Assembly (NCBI GenBank): GCA_008692225.1
Contig: VICG01000003.1
Span: 551,501 to 615,500, forward strand
Reading direction: 5' to 3'
Source: Monilinia fructicola
Lineage: Eukaryota > Ascomycota > Leotiomycetes > Helotiales > Sclerotiniaceae
Length of the DNA: 64,000 nt
Numbering within the stretch: the first letter of the stretch is position 1; the number at the start of each line of letters is the position of its first letter. The position numbers and the translations under genes are program-made. Of this stretch, positions 1 through 12,395 are shown piece after piece. Below the pieces are notes generated by a model. That model was not told the DNA's origin. It searched no databases and worked only from the letters and a program-made list of their open reading frames with translations.

Positions 1-498
1 CACTGGTTGATACATCAACATCCATAAGGTTTCCACCTCCTGCACTTGCCTTCTTCTCTGGCTCCAATATGCGTGCATCGCTGTCCAACCATCCAGGAGC
101 TACTCTACGCTTCTCAGCCAATTCCCTAGCAGCTATTGCATCTTCCCATGCCTTCAGTTCCCGGTCAGCATCGTCTTGAGCTTTTTGAATATAAGCTTGG
201 AGTGCTTTACAAGAGGCGATTATGTCGTCCGGGTGTGCTGCATGGCCCGAAGATGATACAACATATTTGGGTTTTCCATCGTTAGACGTGGCTGAAGCTG
301 CCGTGGAAGATGGAGGTAAAGTTGATGGGAGATTCTTGTACGTATATGGAAGAGTAGTTGCAGTAGGGAGAGAGACAAACGGTGAGACGGTAAGAGGGAC
401 TTGTGCTAAAAGAGGATGGGTACCTGAACGTTGTTAGTGTTCAAGATGTTCGATCGGTGAAGTTATATAAAGGGGGGCACTCAACGGTTGTCATTCAT
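1..498 (-). CDS. Unrecognised fungal protein, 3' end beyond window
   Basis: The reverse strand is open from 423 down to 1 with no stop (about 140 codons) and runs off the window edge. Just upstream is an intron-like end (ACTAAC branch, CAG acceptor at 424-426). A proposed first exon at 486-498 (ATG at 496-498) joins in frame, giving an intron at 424-485; its donor GTTGAG is weak, so the start is uncertain. The protein begins with a Pro/Ser/Thr-rich stretch of about 60 residues. A charged, probably helical segment follows, containing DDIIASCKALQ, ADRELKAWEDA and ELAEKRRVAPGWLD, then an acidic tail with LMDVDV. I do not recognise the family. The charged helix after a disordered N-terminus would suit a complex subunit, but no function is claimed. 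Confidence 0.55.
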
Positions 499-1149
499 GA
501 TTAAATGGAGCTCTAGAACGAGCTATGACCCAGAATATTCGATTAAAAGATGCCCAGGTGGCTCTTGGGGTGCTGGGAAGTAATAATAATAGATTAGTTA
601 AATTAGATTTACCAAAGAATTGACCCAGTCAGTCTCTCCCTCTCTCTTTTTAAATTTGTGAGGAAGAAATTGGATTTTGTTCTCGAAGGTCTGGTTTTAG
701 GTAGGGGGTTGTTGAAGAGCCCACGGGTGAATTTGAAGAATGTTCTTGACTTATTATGAGGTATATAGTCCGTATGTATGTCCACGGGTGTGTATATATA
801 CCTATGTATGGATGTAGATGTAGGTAGATAGCCCTGGAGGTAGACACTAGGTGGGTCGATAGGTAGATAGATAGGTACTGAGGGATGCCTTATCTTAACC
901 TTGGAAGGACTTTTGGACTTGTCGGAAATGAAGTTGTCTTGGGAAGTTTGAATTTTGGTTTGTTTTTGTGTTTCCAAGGTTTCTTAGGTCTTTCTTCCTA
1001 CTCCAGCTGTATAAGAGTGAATGAATATCATTAGTATAGGATGAGAAAGTCCTTTTCTTTATTCTGGAATTCAACCTTCGCGAAGCATATATAGGGATTT
1101 GTATGAATCCCTGGCCCCTTTCTCAATCGATTGAATAATTGATATCCAT

Positions 1150-1300
1150 GGATGAGTAGAGATCGGATTAGAGTTAGAGATAGAGATAGAGATAGAGATA
1201 GAGATATAGATGTAGATGTAAATGTAAATGCAGATGTAATTAAATGTAAATATAGATATAGAGATATAGATATAGAGATGTAGATATAAATATAGATATC
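1150..1300. repeat. GATAGA/GATATA simple-sequence tract
   Basis: Degenerate 6-bp units (GATAGA, then TAGATG, AAATGT and GATATA) run through this stretch. It lies in a gene-free interval (499-2502) in which I see only low-complexity DNA. Confidence 0.8.
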
Positions 1301-1489
1301 GATACCAGATGGATACCTAATTAACAGCCCTGGAGCTAGCCCTGGAGCTTATAGACAGATCCAAAATATATTAATAATTTAGGGTGAGTATATACTAATA
1401 ATTAATTGGTGAACCTTACTAATATTTAACTATATTCTAAATTTTTAATAGGTAATTCTAATTCCTTATTATATTTCTACTAACTGTAA

Positions 1490-1643
<154 letters not shown>

Positions 1644-1654
1644 TAATAATATAA

Positions 1655-1830
1655 TAGAATCTTAAGAATCGATAAATCAATTAATCAATTAAATAAAAGG
1701 ATGAAAGTTAGTCGAGGCTTAAAAATAATAATAATAATAATAATAGAATCTTAAGAATCGATAAATCAATTAATCAATTAAATAAAAGGATGAAAGTTAG
1801 TCGAGGCTTAAAAATAATAATAATAATAAA
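1655..1830. repeat. 89-bp tandem duplication beside the TAA array
   Basis: A non-repetitive block starting TAGAATCTTAAGAATCGATA and ending in GGCTTAAAAATAATAATAA occurs twice without visible differences, starting at 1655 and 1744. Each copy ends in a short TAA run. Confidence 0.95.
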
Positions 1831-1987
1831 TCATCCCCACACCAAAATCATTTTTACTGCCCACTACTAGTAGATAAAAATAATTAATACCGTAATTAAT
1901 CATTTGAACCTTTGAATCATTCAACTTTCTTAAATTTAGGCGGTATCTGGGATTTGTCCTTGGATTTGCCCTTGACGCCTTTTGACC

Positions 1988-2085
1988 ATCTTCACCACCT
2001 CCACCACCTCCACCACCTTCACCACCACCACCACCCCCATCACCTTCACCCCTTCACCCTTCACCCTTCACCCACCTCCACTCAG
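1988..2085. repeat. CACCACCTC/CACCTTCAC low-complexity tract
   Basis: Imperfect 9-bp CAC-rich units. The frame across it reads as His/Leu/Pro repeats and has no recognisable protein content. Confidence 0.8.
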
Positions 2086-2502
2086 CCAGCTTCAACCTTC
2101 CCCGAAACAAAAACATCTTTTGTGACCTCAACCCTTTCAAATACTATCTGATTGTCAGCCTTATTGACAACAGCAACTACGACAGGGTGTTCAATATACT
2201 CCAGGGCTCTCTCCTATCGTCTAGTCCTTCAATACAACAACTGCTTTGGGGTCTTCATTTGGATTTACTTGATCTGCTTGGGAGCTACTGATACAAGTAC
2301 CTAGGTAATCTACGATATAATCTGTGCTTACCTTGAGCCCTTTATTTGCCTGTGTTGCATAAACTCTCCTTTTATTCAGCCTTCGTTTGTTATCAGATTT
2401 TCGCATTCCGATTCCAAATCTCCAGTTACGACTGATCCATCGGTGGCACTAAAGTCGCAAACGAATTACTGTATTCCTTCATCCTTTGCACCCTTCGCCA
2501 TC

Positions 2503-4400
2503 ATGGACGGCGACGACCAGGCCAAAACCCCCCTGACGCCACTTGCGCCAGCGGGCATTGAGAATAGAATGCAAGTTGATAATGCCTTGCGAGCAATTCA
2601 TCAGAAGAAGCCTGTTCCAGAGATCGACTTTACTCTGCATACTATGGAAGATGGAAGTCAAGTGAGCACGATGGAAAGAGTGTGCAAAGGTATGGTTTGA
2701 TCTAAGATGCGCAATTGCCAGTAGGTGATGCTGATGATATACATTTGTAGATGTGCAAGCACCTGCCATGGTTCCACCGACAGATCAACAATTCTTCTCA
2801 CCACAAGATCCATCTAAACCAAATCTTCAATACTTAAAGCAACATTTCTACAGAGAAGGTCGCTTGACCGAGGAACAAGCTCTGTTCATCCTTGAGGAGG
2901 GTACAAAGGTATTGAAACAGGAGCCTAATCTTTTGGAAATGGATGCGCCAATCACTGTGTGCGGTGATGTTCATGGACAATACTATGACTTGATGAAGCT
3001 TTTTGAGGTCGGTGGAGATCCAGCTGAGACCAGATATCTTTTCTTGGGAGATTATGTCGACAGAGGTTACTTCAGTATTGAGTGTGTACTATACTTATGG
3101 TCCTTGAAGATCTGGTATCCAAATACTTTGTGGCTCCTCCGAGGAAACCATGAATGCAGGCATTTGACAGATTACTTTACATTCAAGCTTGAATGTAAGC
3201 ACAAGTACTCTGAAAGAATTTATGAAGCATGCATGGATTCATTCTGTGCATTGCCTTTGGCTGCAGTTATGAACAAACAATTCCTGTGTATTCATGGAGG
3301 TTTGAGTCCGGAGCTACACACTTTGGATGATCTTAAGAGCGTGTGTATACATCTACAATCCTCTTCATTAGTAATATTGTTGACTTTTATTGGCAGATTG
3401 ACCGATTCCGTGAACCTCCCACTCATGGTCTCATGTGCGACATCTTATGGGCAGATCCATTAGAGGAATTTTGGTCAAGAAAAGACTTCAGAGTACTTTA
3501 TTCACAACCATGTCAGAGGTTGTTCGTACTTCTTCTCTTATCCAGCCGCATGCAATTTCCTCGAGAAGAACAACCTCCTTTCAATTATTCGAGCACATGA
3601 AGCACAAGATGCTGGTTACAGAATGTACAGAAAGACTCGGACAACTGGATTCCCTAGTGTTATGACCATCTTCTCAGCACCTAATTATCTTGATGTCTAC
3701 AACAATAAGGCTGCCGTATTGAAGTATGAGAACAATGTTATGAACATCAGACAGTTCAACTGCACCCCTCACCCTTACTGGCTACCAAATTTCATGGATG
3801 TTTTTACCTGGTCTTTACCTTTCGTTGGAGAGAAGATTACTGATATGTTGCTTGCAATTCTGAGCACCTCCTCAGAAGATGAGCTCAAGGATGATCAGAC
3901 TCCATCGAGCACTTCGCCAGGGCCCATGTCACCATCCGTCACTACTCCAATAGATCCAGAATCTATCGAGTACAAGAGAAGAGCGATTAAGAATAAAATT
4001 CTTGCAATCGGTCGTCTTTCACGAGTCTTCCAGGTTTTGCGAGAAGAGTCTGAGAGAGTTACCGAGTTGAAGACTGCATCCGGTGGCAGACTCCCAGCTG
4101 GAACTCTGATGCTCGGAGCTGAGGGTATCAAGAACGCAATCAGTAGTTTTGAGGATGCACGAAAGGTTGATTTGCAGAACGAACGTCTGCCACCTAGTCA
4201 CGAGGAGGTCACGAGACAAACTGAAGAAGGACGAGAGCAGGCGCTGGAGAGAGCGAAGAGGGAAGCTGATAATGATAAGGGGCTACAATTGCTATCCAGA
4301 AGGCTGAGCACGTAAGTTACCTGCAACTTTAGTTGGATGACCATTCGCCCTCCAGGCCATTCCTTACTAACTCATTTCGTGCAGTGATCGTAAGAAATAA
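2503..4400 (+). CDS. cnaA: Calcineurin catalytic subunit A (PP2B)
   Basis: Ca2+/calmodulin-dependent Ser/Thr phosphatase that signals through Crz1-type factors, cytosolic. Exons: 2503-2689, 2751-3340, 3397-4311, 4385-4400 (about 568 aa). The start is ATG in a good context (CCATCATGG). Metallophosphatase motifs are GDVHG (about 134), GDYVDRG (about 162) and GNHE (about 194). The calcineurin-B-binding helix, a calmodulin-binding segment ([14 protein letters not shown], about 455-470) and the autoinhibitory [12 protein letters not shown] (about 494) follow in the usual order and length. The last exon adds only DRKK. Oddity: at 3469-3472 four Ts stand where three are needed (DPLEEF then GQEKTS), shifting the frame by one. 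Both sides are otherwise conserved, so a consensus error is far likelier than a dead gene. The symbol follows Aspergillus usage. Confidence 0.96.
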
Positions 4401-7400
4401 TAAAGTACGAATATACGAGGGGATGGATGGAATGGGGGGTCATATCAGTGACACTTTGAGAAGCTACTATGATAATCGATTAATTCGATAGATACATTTT
4501 GATGATTTGCGTACTTAGACGATTTGTGGTATAATTGCACACAACGTCAAGTCAACTTTATCTTCAATTTTCACCGTGTGTTTTTTCTTTCATTCTGATT
4601 TTATTTTCGAGTGTACCTATGACATTGGAAAATCTTCAACCGGCTATGACGAGCTTCTTGGGTTGCACAACTTGCTTGTACTACTGATCATTGGTAGCTC
4701 ACGCAGAGAGAAACGAGAGAAACAGCATTGCTATTGACTTTGAATGAATGAATGGGCGCAGGCGGTTTTATATGGTGTTGTTGACACCTTTACTCCAAGT
4801 GGAGTGCTGCCAATCACCGTTGAAACGTGCTGTTACATAATGCTGAGGTTACATATTATGGTATGCGATATTGATGCGTTAGCTATTCAGGGCGATCAGT
4901 CACAATCGTATCTGTGGTTCTTATGCGACATCTCGATGTTCCCCGTTGTTCTGCCGTATCGTAGAGCAAAATATAAAGTTGGATTGGGAAGTGTTGAATT
5001 ACTTGGCAATGGAGTTGATGATTTATTTACCACTTACCATTTACCTCTGCTCTGGCTCCTGTTATCAGTGTGGATTTACACTGCAATCTACCATCCCTCA
5101 GTGTGTGAATCGACTGCAACAAAGGGCAATCGTCTCTTTTATCATACTCACGCCTAGTATGGGTGAGAGCACCAGAGGTATTGGTATCAGGTATTTTTTA
5201 GAATATATCGACCTCACAAACGTCTCAATGTAAACTTCTTTGCAGCTGGATACCTGCGGCACCTGTCGGTAAAGCTTTACCGCCATACGTGTCCGGAGCG
5301 TCGTGTACCCTCGTCTCTTCTCCAGCACGTTAAAAGCCGTGATATGTGCATGCGATAGATGGTGTAACACTACATGGCATGGTATGGCGTGGCCCGGTAT
5401 GGAATTAGATTTGGTGGATAGATGGATGTGTTCACCGCTTGGATACGTTACTAAATAGTGGCCCCGTACTGTATGCTAAACCGTTGACTTGGGTGGATTT
5501 GCAGATAGGTGTGGATGTTGAGGTGCAGGTTGAGGTGGAGACGGAGAATGAGATAGATATGAGGGTACGATATTTGACTGTCTGCACCGGTTACTCTGAG
5601 GTTTAGCAGCGATAGAAGCTCTTGATCTTGATGAGAAGGATAATTGAGGTTTTGGTGTGGAAATGGGAATGGGAATCGATGGGCTGTGGGTGGGTGCATG
5701 GCGTTATTCGAAGGCTATTGGAACGCTATTTATGGGTGGATGATGCGAGGTCGATTTGATCTTTGAGAACACATATTATGATATCGTCCGCATATAGAAC
5801 GGGATTTGAAGAAGGAAAACTGAATTGATCACCTATCCCCGGGTCCTAGATCTTTGATAATTGTCCACAATCCCAAATATATATATTTGAAAATCGAGAT
5901 GCAGGTTGCCGGAAGCAAAAGATGACATACGGACTCGGGTCTTTAGAATCTCCATAATATGCAGGTGTAGAAAATAAACCTCCCCAACCGCGTTACAAAC
6001 CTGCCCTTTAATCTGCTGTGTCATTAATCAAAAACCTCCAAGATACAACGGTATGATGTGTCATAAATGTGCACTCAAGCGCAGCACCCCACGAACGGCG
6101 TCCATCAATTCCCAAATGCAACCCGAGCCCCCAAACCAATCTCTCGACAGCCTCGAAAGCTCCCGATTCACGTCGTTCGGACATTCGTATCAGCGGCGAA
6201 ATATCGGGCGGTGGGCAAGCGAACTCCTATTTCCCCTTCATTTCATTTCCTGCGGCCCTCTTCATCTCGCCCTGCACCTGTTCGACGACGGATCATCACG
6301 ATCGAGGAAAAGCAAGTGCAAGATGCGCTCCTGCTGCAAATTATATGGGAGGGTTTCTCGAAGCTTAAAGGGCCCGATGGAGATGATTGCGTCCGGCTGG
6401 GAATTTGGGGCCGGAGGGTGCGCGCGCCGCGTCCACCTCGCCTAAAGCGAAGAGCTCATCGAACCCCTGCATGGCGTGCTCAGTTCACGCGTGCGTGTGG
6501 GAGCGGCCTCTGGTGGTCTTTTTTATTTGCGCTGTGCACGCTGCACTGAGAGCGCGAGGCATGGAAGATTTGGGTTGCATCATAGATAACGGATAACGGG
6601 ACGACAGATAACAGCAGGAGATGTGGACGGTGGAAGAGGGGGGGGAAGGGAAGGGGGGGATTGGGAGGATGTTGGTTGGGGTGTTGGGTAGCTCCTGTAC
6701 GCCTTTTTTCCCTTTTGGCAATAAAGCGCTTTTGAGGGGAAGGGGAGGGGGGGGTTACACTGAGCATTTTGAGTTCAGCGACGCATGTCCCAAAATGAAG
6801 AAAGATGCCTGGCGGATATGCAGGCTAGTCACCCTTTTCACCCTGTTCACCCTTTACTTTGTAGAACCCCCCACTCAGCCAAGGCACGCAGTTCGGGGGC
6901 AAAGTACAGATTGGTACTGATGTCTCTCCACCTCCATGGCGGTACAGAAGGGCGCTTTTCTAGTTGCATGGATGGCAAATCTTACCAAGTATCGCACGGC
7001 GATTCCGCTGGAAGCCTTTGGAGCAGCGGGCTACTACGACTTGGGAGGGAATTCAGTGAACGGGGAGATGTGGGATGGGTACACATGTTGGCTTTATATT
7101 AGCTTGGGGGCTCGGAACAGGTCCGTATGTGACAAAAACTCCTTGCTGCCGTGTCCACTCCCGACTTTGGATGCCACTTCATGCACGAAGACCTTGAATG
7201 AAGTGGGACCTCGTCGGATATCGGAAATTTAATGGGCATGTACGAGTGACTGATTGGATTGAGGAACATGCTGTCAGGTATCATGTTGGTTAGTAAAGTG
7301 GGCTAGCAAAGAGGAGGTTCATAGTTCTTCGATCTCGACTTTCTTTGTTCTCTTGAAAAGGTTCAAATATTTCGTAATATCTTTGTCTTCTTCGGTCCTT

Positions 7401-7780
7401 TTGTGAGAAAGAGTTGTAGCTCGGTAATTGAGAAAGCCTGATTGAATGGAGCTGAAAAAACCTTATATATTGGAGGTTTTCGGGTGAATCTCGATGCGTT
7501 CGCGAACTTCGTCTGGATCGTTCGTTGGCAGTCTGTGAAGCTCGTGTTGCTCTAGGAGTTCGTGGGTGTCACCTTGTCACGATTTTAGAAATACCGAGAC
7601 GGATTCTGTTCATTCGTTACAGTTCACGATTGGCTTCTTCATTTGGGAAGAGAGAACCATCAAGTTACATCTCGGAGACCCGATCGAGTCCGTTCTTTCT
7701 TTTTCGTCATTGGAATACACTACAGTATAAAGTACTGAACCAAATTATATCCCACGCACAGTCTCGCCTTCAATCAATAG
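4401..7780. other. Long intergenic interval
   Basis: No supportable gene seen. Around 6050-6600 the DNA is GC-richer and open in three overlapping frames at once, but none shows a domain, introns or a plausible start context. Several ORFs of 60-140 codons elsewhere look like chance. The right half may be promoter and leader of the bZIP gene. Confidence 0.6.
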
Positions 7781-8082
7781 ATGCTGGTCTAGTGCATGCT
7801 TAAAATCCATTTACCTGCGCCTTACGACGCCTCACTTCATCTCCACGGCACGATCCTTGGAAATTCTCCACGCTATCGCATATACGTAGAGCCATACTTA
7901 CATAATACCTATACACTCTACCGCCAATAGCGATCCATAAATCGAACACATCCCGCTTCTCGAAGGTCCATTTCTAGCTTTGTGCTAGAGTCGAGGACGA
8001 GTGTTGTAATAAATACCCTGACGATTGTGTGATCTCTGTACCTCTGGTGCATTTGTTTCGTTGTCTTGTCATGTCAAGTTAG
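7781..8082 (+). promoter_or_regulatory. Upstream ORFs in the probable bZIP leader
   Basis: Three upstream ATGs with in-frame stops precede the bZIP start at 8112: M-L-V-stop at 7781-7792, a 44-codon ORF at 7796-7930, and M-S-S-stop at 8071-8082, which ends 29 bp before the main ATG. GCN4/CPC1-type bZIP mRNAs are known to be controlled by upstream ORFs. Whether these are transcribed depends on a start site I cannot see. Confidence 0.4.
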
Positions 8083-8111
8083 CACAACAGTCCGTCATCT
8101 AAGCATTCACC

Positions 8112-9066
8112 ATGACGCTCACGCAGATATATCCTTCTATCGCCCCGATACCGATATTAGAGTCGGATGTTCTCTACCAATCGCAACATTTCAATCCTCA
8201 ACCCCAAATCCACTTTCAACGACAACACCAGCAACAGCAACAGCAACAGCAACATCAGCAACGACAACATCAACGACAACCTCAACCTCAACAACATCAT
8301 CATCAACACCAACATCCCTCATATTTAGATCCCACCCTCGCTGAACATAATTTAAGAATATTCACTCAAGGGCCGGCGCACACCCCGAACTATGATACCC
8401 CAACAGCGCCATACGCTGCCTCAGATAGTAGTGAAGGTCCCATAGATATGTGGGGAGGAGTATTGAATTGGGTTGATGCACAGAATTCATGTGAGTTTAT
8501 TTTGTTATCTCTTCTCGATCTGTCGGTGGACGAGGAAGTCTGCAAGAAATGGACGATGAAGTCCTGTTCTAGAATAATGTGTTCAGACACCATAGTGGCA
8601 TTCTTCAGCTCCCGATCTTCTTTTCCCCACAGATCGTTGCGATGCATATTTTTCCAATACTAATATCCATTAGCCATGCCCATGCATCAATATCTCCACA
8701 CTCAACCCCCACCATCGGCACCTTTATATGCCCAAGCACATTCCTCGCCCACTCAGTCACTTTCACCCCGCGAACCGAATGCCAAACGCGATGCGTCCAC
8801 TGCAGCTTCGGCAAGGTTTCGCCAAAAGAAAAAAACAGAGGGAAAAGAGTTTGGAAATGAGCGTTAAGGAACAAAAGGAAAGAATTGGAATGATGGAATG
8901 TAGGATAAAAGAACTGGAAGGCGAGAATGGATTTCTAAAGGAACTAGTGATGGGCAGGATTAAGTGGAAAGAGGAGAAAGATAATGAGGAGAAGGACAAC
9001 GAGGAGAACAATAATGAGGAGAATGAAAATGAGGGGAAAGAAAAAGATGGTGGGAAGACGGAATAA
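8112..9066 (+). CDS. bZIP transcription factor, CYS3/Met4-like basic region
   Basis: Nuclear DNA-binding regulator. Exons: 8112-8490 and 8674-9066; the intron has donor GTGAGT and an ATACTAAT branch with TAG acceptor. Corrected length is about 256 aa. The N-terminus is Gln/His-rich (about 25-70); a DSSEGPIDMWGGVLNWVD segment ends exon 1. The basic region reads KRDASTAASARFRQKKK, followed by a leucine-zipper helix (MMECRIKELEGENGFLKEL) and a Glu/Asn/Lys-rich tail. Oddity 1: seven As at 8829-8835 where six keep the zipper in frame. Oddity 2: the position of the near-invariant basic-region Asn (N-x7-R) is Ser (about residue 168); this is before the frameshift and so not caused by it. TAASARFR resembles sulphur regulators CYS3/Met4, but the target genes are unknown. 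Confidence 0.85.
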
Positions 9067-9670
9067 AAAAATGGTGTATATAGATACCATACTATGCTTG
9101 TACTGTACGTGAAGAGTGCAGGGATACAATGCTGCTTGAAATCTTACTTAATTATGTCGATATATAGAGCAGCCAGTCATCTGAGGTGAAAAGGATGTAC
9201 GATAATAGCTTTGTACCATTTTCTCTCGAGTTTTGGTGGATTAGCTAGTTCGACATACTGGCGCTCGATGGGGGATCTTTCCTGAGGCAAGTTTGATGAC
9301 TTGAAAAGTGACGGTACAATATGATGAACCGCTCATATTTACTCACTTGAGACCAAACATTAGACATGGGAATTTCAAAATGCCATCATGGTGATACAAG
9401 TCGATGCCATTTGCAAATTGATCCAGAACAGATTAGATCTCGATTCACCAAACCTTCGTCAAGGGAATTTTTCTTCGGGTTAATATTGATCCGAGCGACC
9501 GCATTTATCCGGAATGTTCCGTCAATTCAGCATGCCATGCAGAAACAATTCGAGAGTTCCAAGGTTGTCCATACATTTATCGTGACTTTCTATAGAAACA
9601 AAGCCAAAAGGAACAGGAAACTCGAAAGCTTCCAGGTATTCTACTTCACTCTACTCACACAAAGGTCAAC

Positions 9671-10559
9671 ATGCCTCTATCAACCATACACTCGGCGCCA
9701 GCTTTGGACTCATTCACACCTTTAGTAGAACATCAAACACAAACACCAAGCACATTCTACGATGCTAGACCAGTTTAGCTACATTTGCTAAGAGTGCGCG
9801 AGCCGTTGCTTATGGAGACTATATAAAAGAATTGGTCCGACGCAAAGTACAGAGGCTGCTGCAGTAGAGACTGTTGACGCCTACATTTCCACTGAGTAAT
9901 TGTTCATCTCTCACCTTTTTATGTTGAGGGGAAGCTAATTTTGCATTTTGTGTAGAAATGTCACTATATTCAACAATACTACTTCAGCCGGACTAGCAAT
10001 CCCTTATACCTCCATATCTCTACATGCCATTCAACGTCTGCCTGATCCTACTGATACTTCAAAAGGAGAGGTAGCTGGTCTGTTTATGCAATTGGAGACT
10101 CCTCCTCCAGCTGGAGAAGATATACCATCAATTATCGAATTGGTCCTCATTCCTGCTGAATCAGATTCTACAAAAACATTATACGAATCTTTATCAAATT
10201 GCTCGAATCTTGTACCAGATGAGGAGGACGAAGATATGGAAGGAGGAGGTGCTGAAATTCAATTTGAGGGTAATATTGGATATGAAGGTATAAGTGGACT
10301 TCCTGGAGTACAACAAGGTGCTACGGATGGTGGATTACCACCTCCATTTCCTGGTAGTGGGGGCTGGATTACTGCGGAGAATGTCTCGGAATATTTTGAT
10401 GCAGATGGTAATTGGATTGGGGGTGAGGAGTCCGTTGAAGTGGAAGTTCTCGGTGATGGTGCTGGAAGAGTAAGAGGGCATGATGAGGTTGAAGGCGGGA
10501 CGGAAGCAAACGGCCATGATGAGGCAGACGAAGCCAGTAAACGCCCAAGAACCGATTAA
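9671..10559 (+). CDS. pICln-like methylosome/snRNP assembly chaperone
   Basis: pICln binds Sm proteins and the PRMT5 methylosome during snRNP assembly and has a PH-like fold. Exons: 9671-9895 and 9956-10559 (corrected about 276 aa). The start MPLSTIHSAP with FTPLVEHQ and TPSTFYDARPV fits fungal N-termini. The core after the intron, NVTIFNNTTSAGLAIPY then TSISLHAIQRL, is the diagnostic PH-fold stretch. The C-terminus is acidic (DEEDEDMEGGG) and ends in SKRPRTD. Oddities: exon 1 needs two extra bases, one in a T run near 9774-9776 (a stop follows at once) and one in an A run near 9827-9830, to reach the conserved IGPTQSTEAAAVETVDAY stretch. Both are homopolymer under-counts. The family call rests mainly on exon 2. 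Confidence 0.8.
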
Positions 10560-12395
10560 AAAAGCATGCAATGAATTTGTGGATTTGCATATGAAGAGTC
10601 TCGAGCTGAATTAGCTACTGCGTCTTGTTGTTTTGTGGCATCAGCATTCCATACCTGGAACAATGCACTGCAAAAAGGTTACTTCGCGGCCCATTCTGCT
10701 TAAGTACTAATGCTTATGACTACGAAGGAAAGATTTGTTTTACAAGCAAAACACCTATTTGACTGGTTTGAAAAGAAAGCAAGATGCTAGAATACTACAG
10801 ATGATCATCAGTCTCCCACCCATCAATGCATGGATATGCATGAACGGCGCCATGTGAGAGATCGTATGATGATCAGAGATTGCATCATACCATGCAGCAC
10901 ATTCAGCCCAACTACAACCTTGAAGCTCACAGTCTTACGAATCTACGAATGAGAAGTCTCGATCTATTAATGCCCGCTGCAGCCGAATACACTAGTGTCA
11001 CTTCCTCCCTCCTCTAGCCAAGTCACGCGCAGATCATGTGTGGCACAGTAAAGCTTGCATAAAGCTTGAACATACGATGGCAAGAGCTAGAGTATAAGTG
11101 CAGACACCCACGTTATGACTAATGCAAGCCATTGCTAATCAGACTGCTTATGTATTACAGCTACTTACTGCCTTCACGTTTAGGCCTTGTTCTTTTTAAC
11201 CTCCATACGGCGTAAATAGAGGAATGATGCATTACAGTCATCCGATTTTATTCTCTATACTGATTTTCACTCGAAAAAGCGAGATGTCCGGCGTATAGCG
11301 CATAAAATTACAATAAGACCCGATGGAAAAGGAATAGATGAGCATCCAGAATACCTGTAAGGTATTCCTGCATATGTTTCGAACCAGATTTTCCGCGGAT
11401 GAAATAATACAGTACTGCTTCCCCTCATTTAATGCTTGTGTCCCCTTTTTGTTATCCCGATGTCTTTTTGGGTTTGATTGGCTCGGCTCTGCAAACAAGT
11501 TCTAACCACGCTAACATGGCTTTGTACATACATATTTCCGATTTAATACGCTTCTTCAATAATCGTTCAGTGATGAATCCTCCCTAGGCTTCATCTAAAT
11601 GGCTGAAATCGTTTGCGCAGGTCACATTTGGACCTTTAAGCCAGTTCAGGGTGGTACATAGCAAAAATTTACCCTTGATCTGTGGCAAAATCTGAACCCA
11701 GCGATAAATTCTAATTGTTAGATTTACATGAGCCGAGCCAGATTCCAACTTTTATCAAGGGAAGGGGAGAGTAGAATAATCATGGAGGGTGCATCCCAAT
11801 AGGTGTGAGGCTCTTAATTAATGCATAGCCAATAGTCCCATCCAATGTACATTGGGTGGTTCCACCGGCTGTATTCTGAGTTAACCTCATGTTTAAAGGA
11901 ACTGTTAGTTTTTTTTCCCCCTCTTGCACGGGTAGTAGATCTACAATGCGTCCTTTCCCACTTATCGCGTTTTTTTTTTCTTTCAACGGGATCTCAAGCC
12001 CACTACAGTAGAGTATTCTGATCCTCCGGATCTAAGATTGGGCTAAGGCGTAATGGCATAAATCCAATAGCTCAGCCTGCCCTGTATCACATCAAGTCAC
12101 GCTTTCCATACCTAATTTCATACGCTATTGAAAGTAACACTTGATTTTTCTTCGTCCAACGGGTATAAGTGAATAGTGTCTGGAAACAAAAGCTAAAGTA
12201 TCTCGGGTGTACGAGTGGTGCTTGAATGCTGGACCCGGAAGTGGGAATACGGGTGAAGAAAGGTTGTTCATGAGAACTCAATCCTTTTGAACTAAACGAT
12301 CTACTGCTACGTTTCTCACTGCGAGCGTCCATTTATATACCGCGACTAAATGGTGTTTAATTTATCAAATTTCCCTCCATGTAGCGTGATTCCTC
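10560..12395. other. Intergenic, nothing recognised
   Basis: Short unrelated ORFs only. I see no splice-linked coding pattern and no repeat. Confidence 0.6.

Noticed and set aside
1912..2151. His/Pro-rich 79-codon ORF
   Set aside because: It is the translation of a CAC-rich simple repeat without a credible gene around it.
4744..5157. 137-codon ORF with some hydrophobic segments
   Set aside because: No recognisable motif, no splice-linked neighbour and odd composition; most likely chance.
6053..6600. Three overlapping ORFs up to 160 codons
   Set aside because: All three frames are open because the DNA is GC-rich here; none has a domain or start context to prefer.
9366..9725. 119-codon ORF before pICln
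   Set aside because: It overlaps the pICln first exon in another frame and shows no conserved features.
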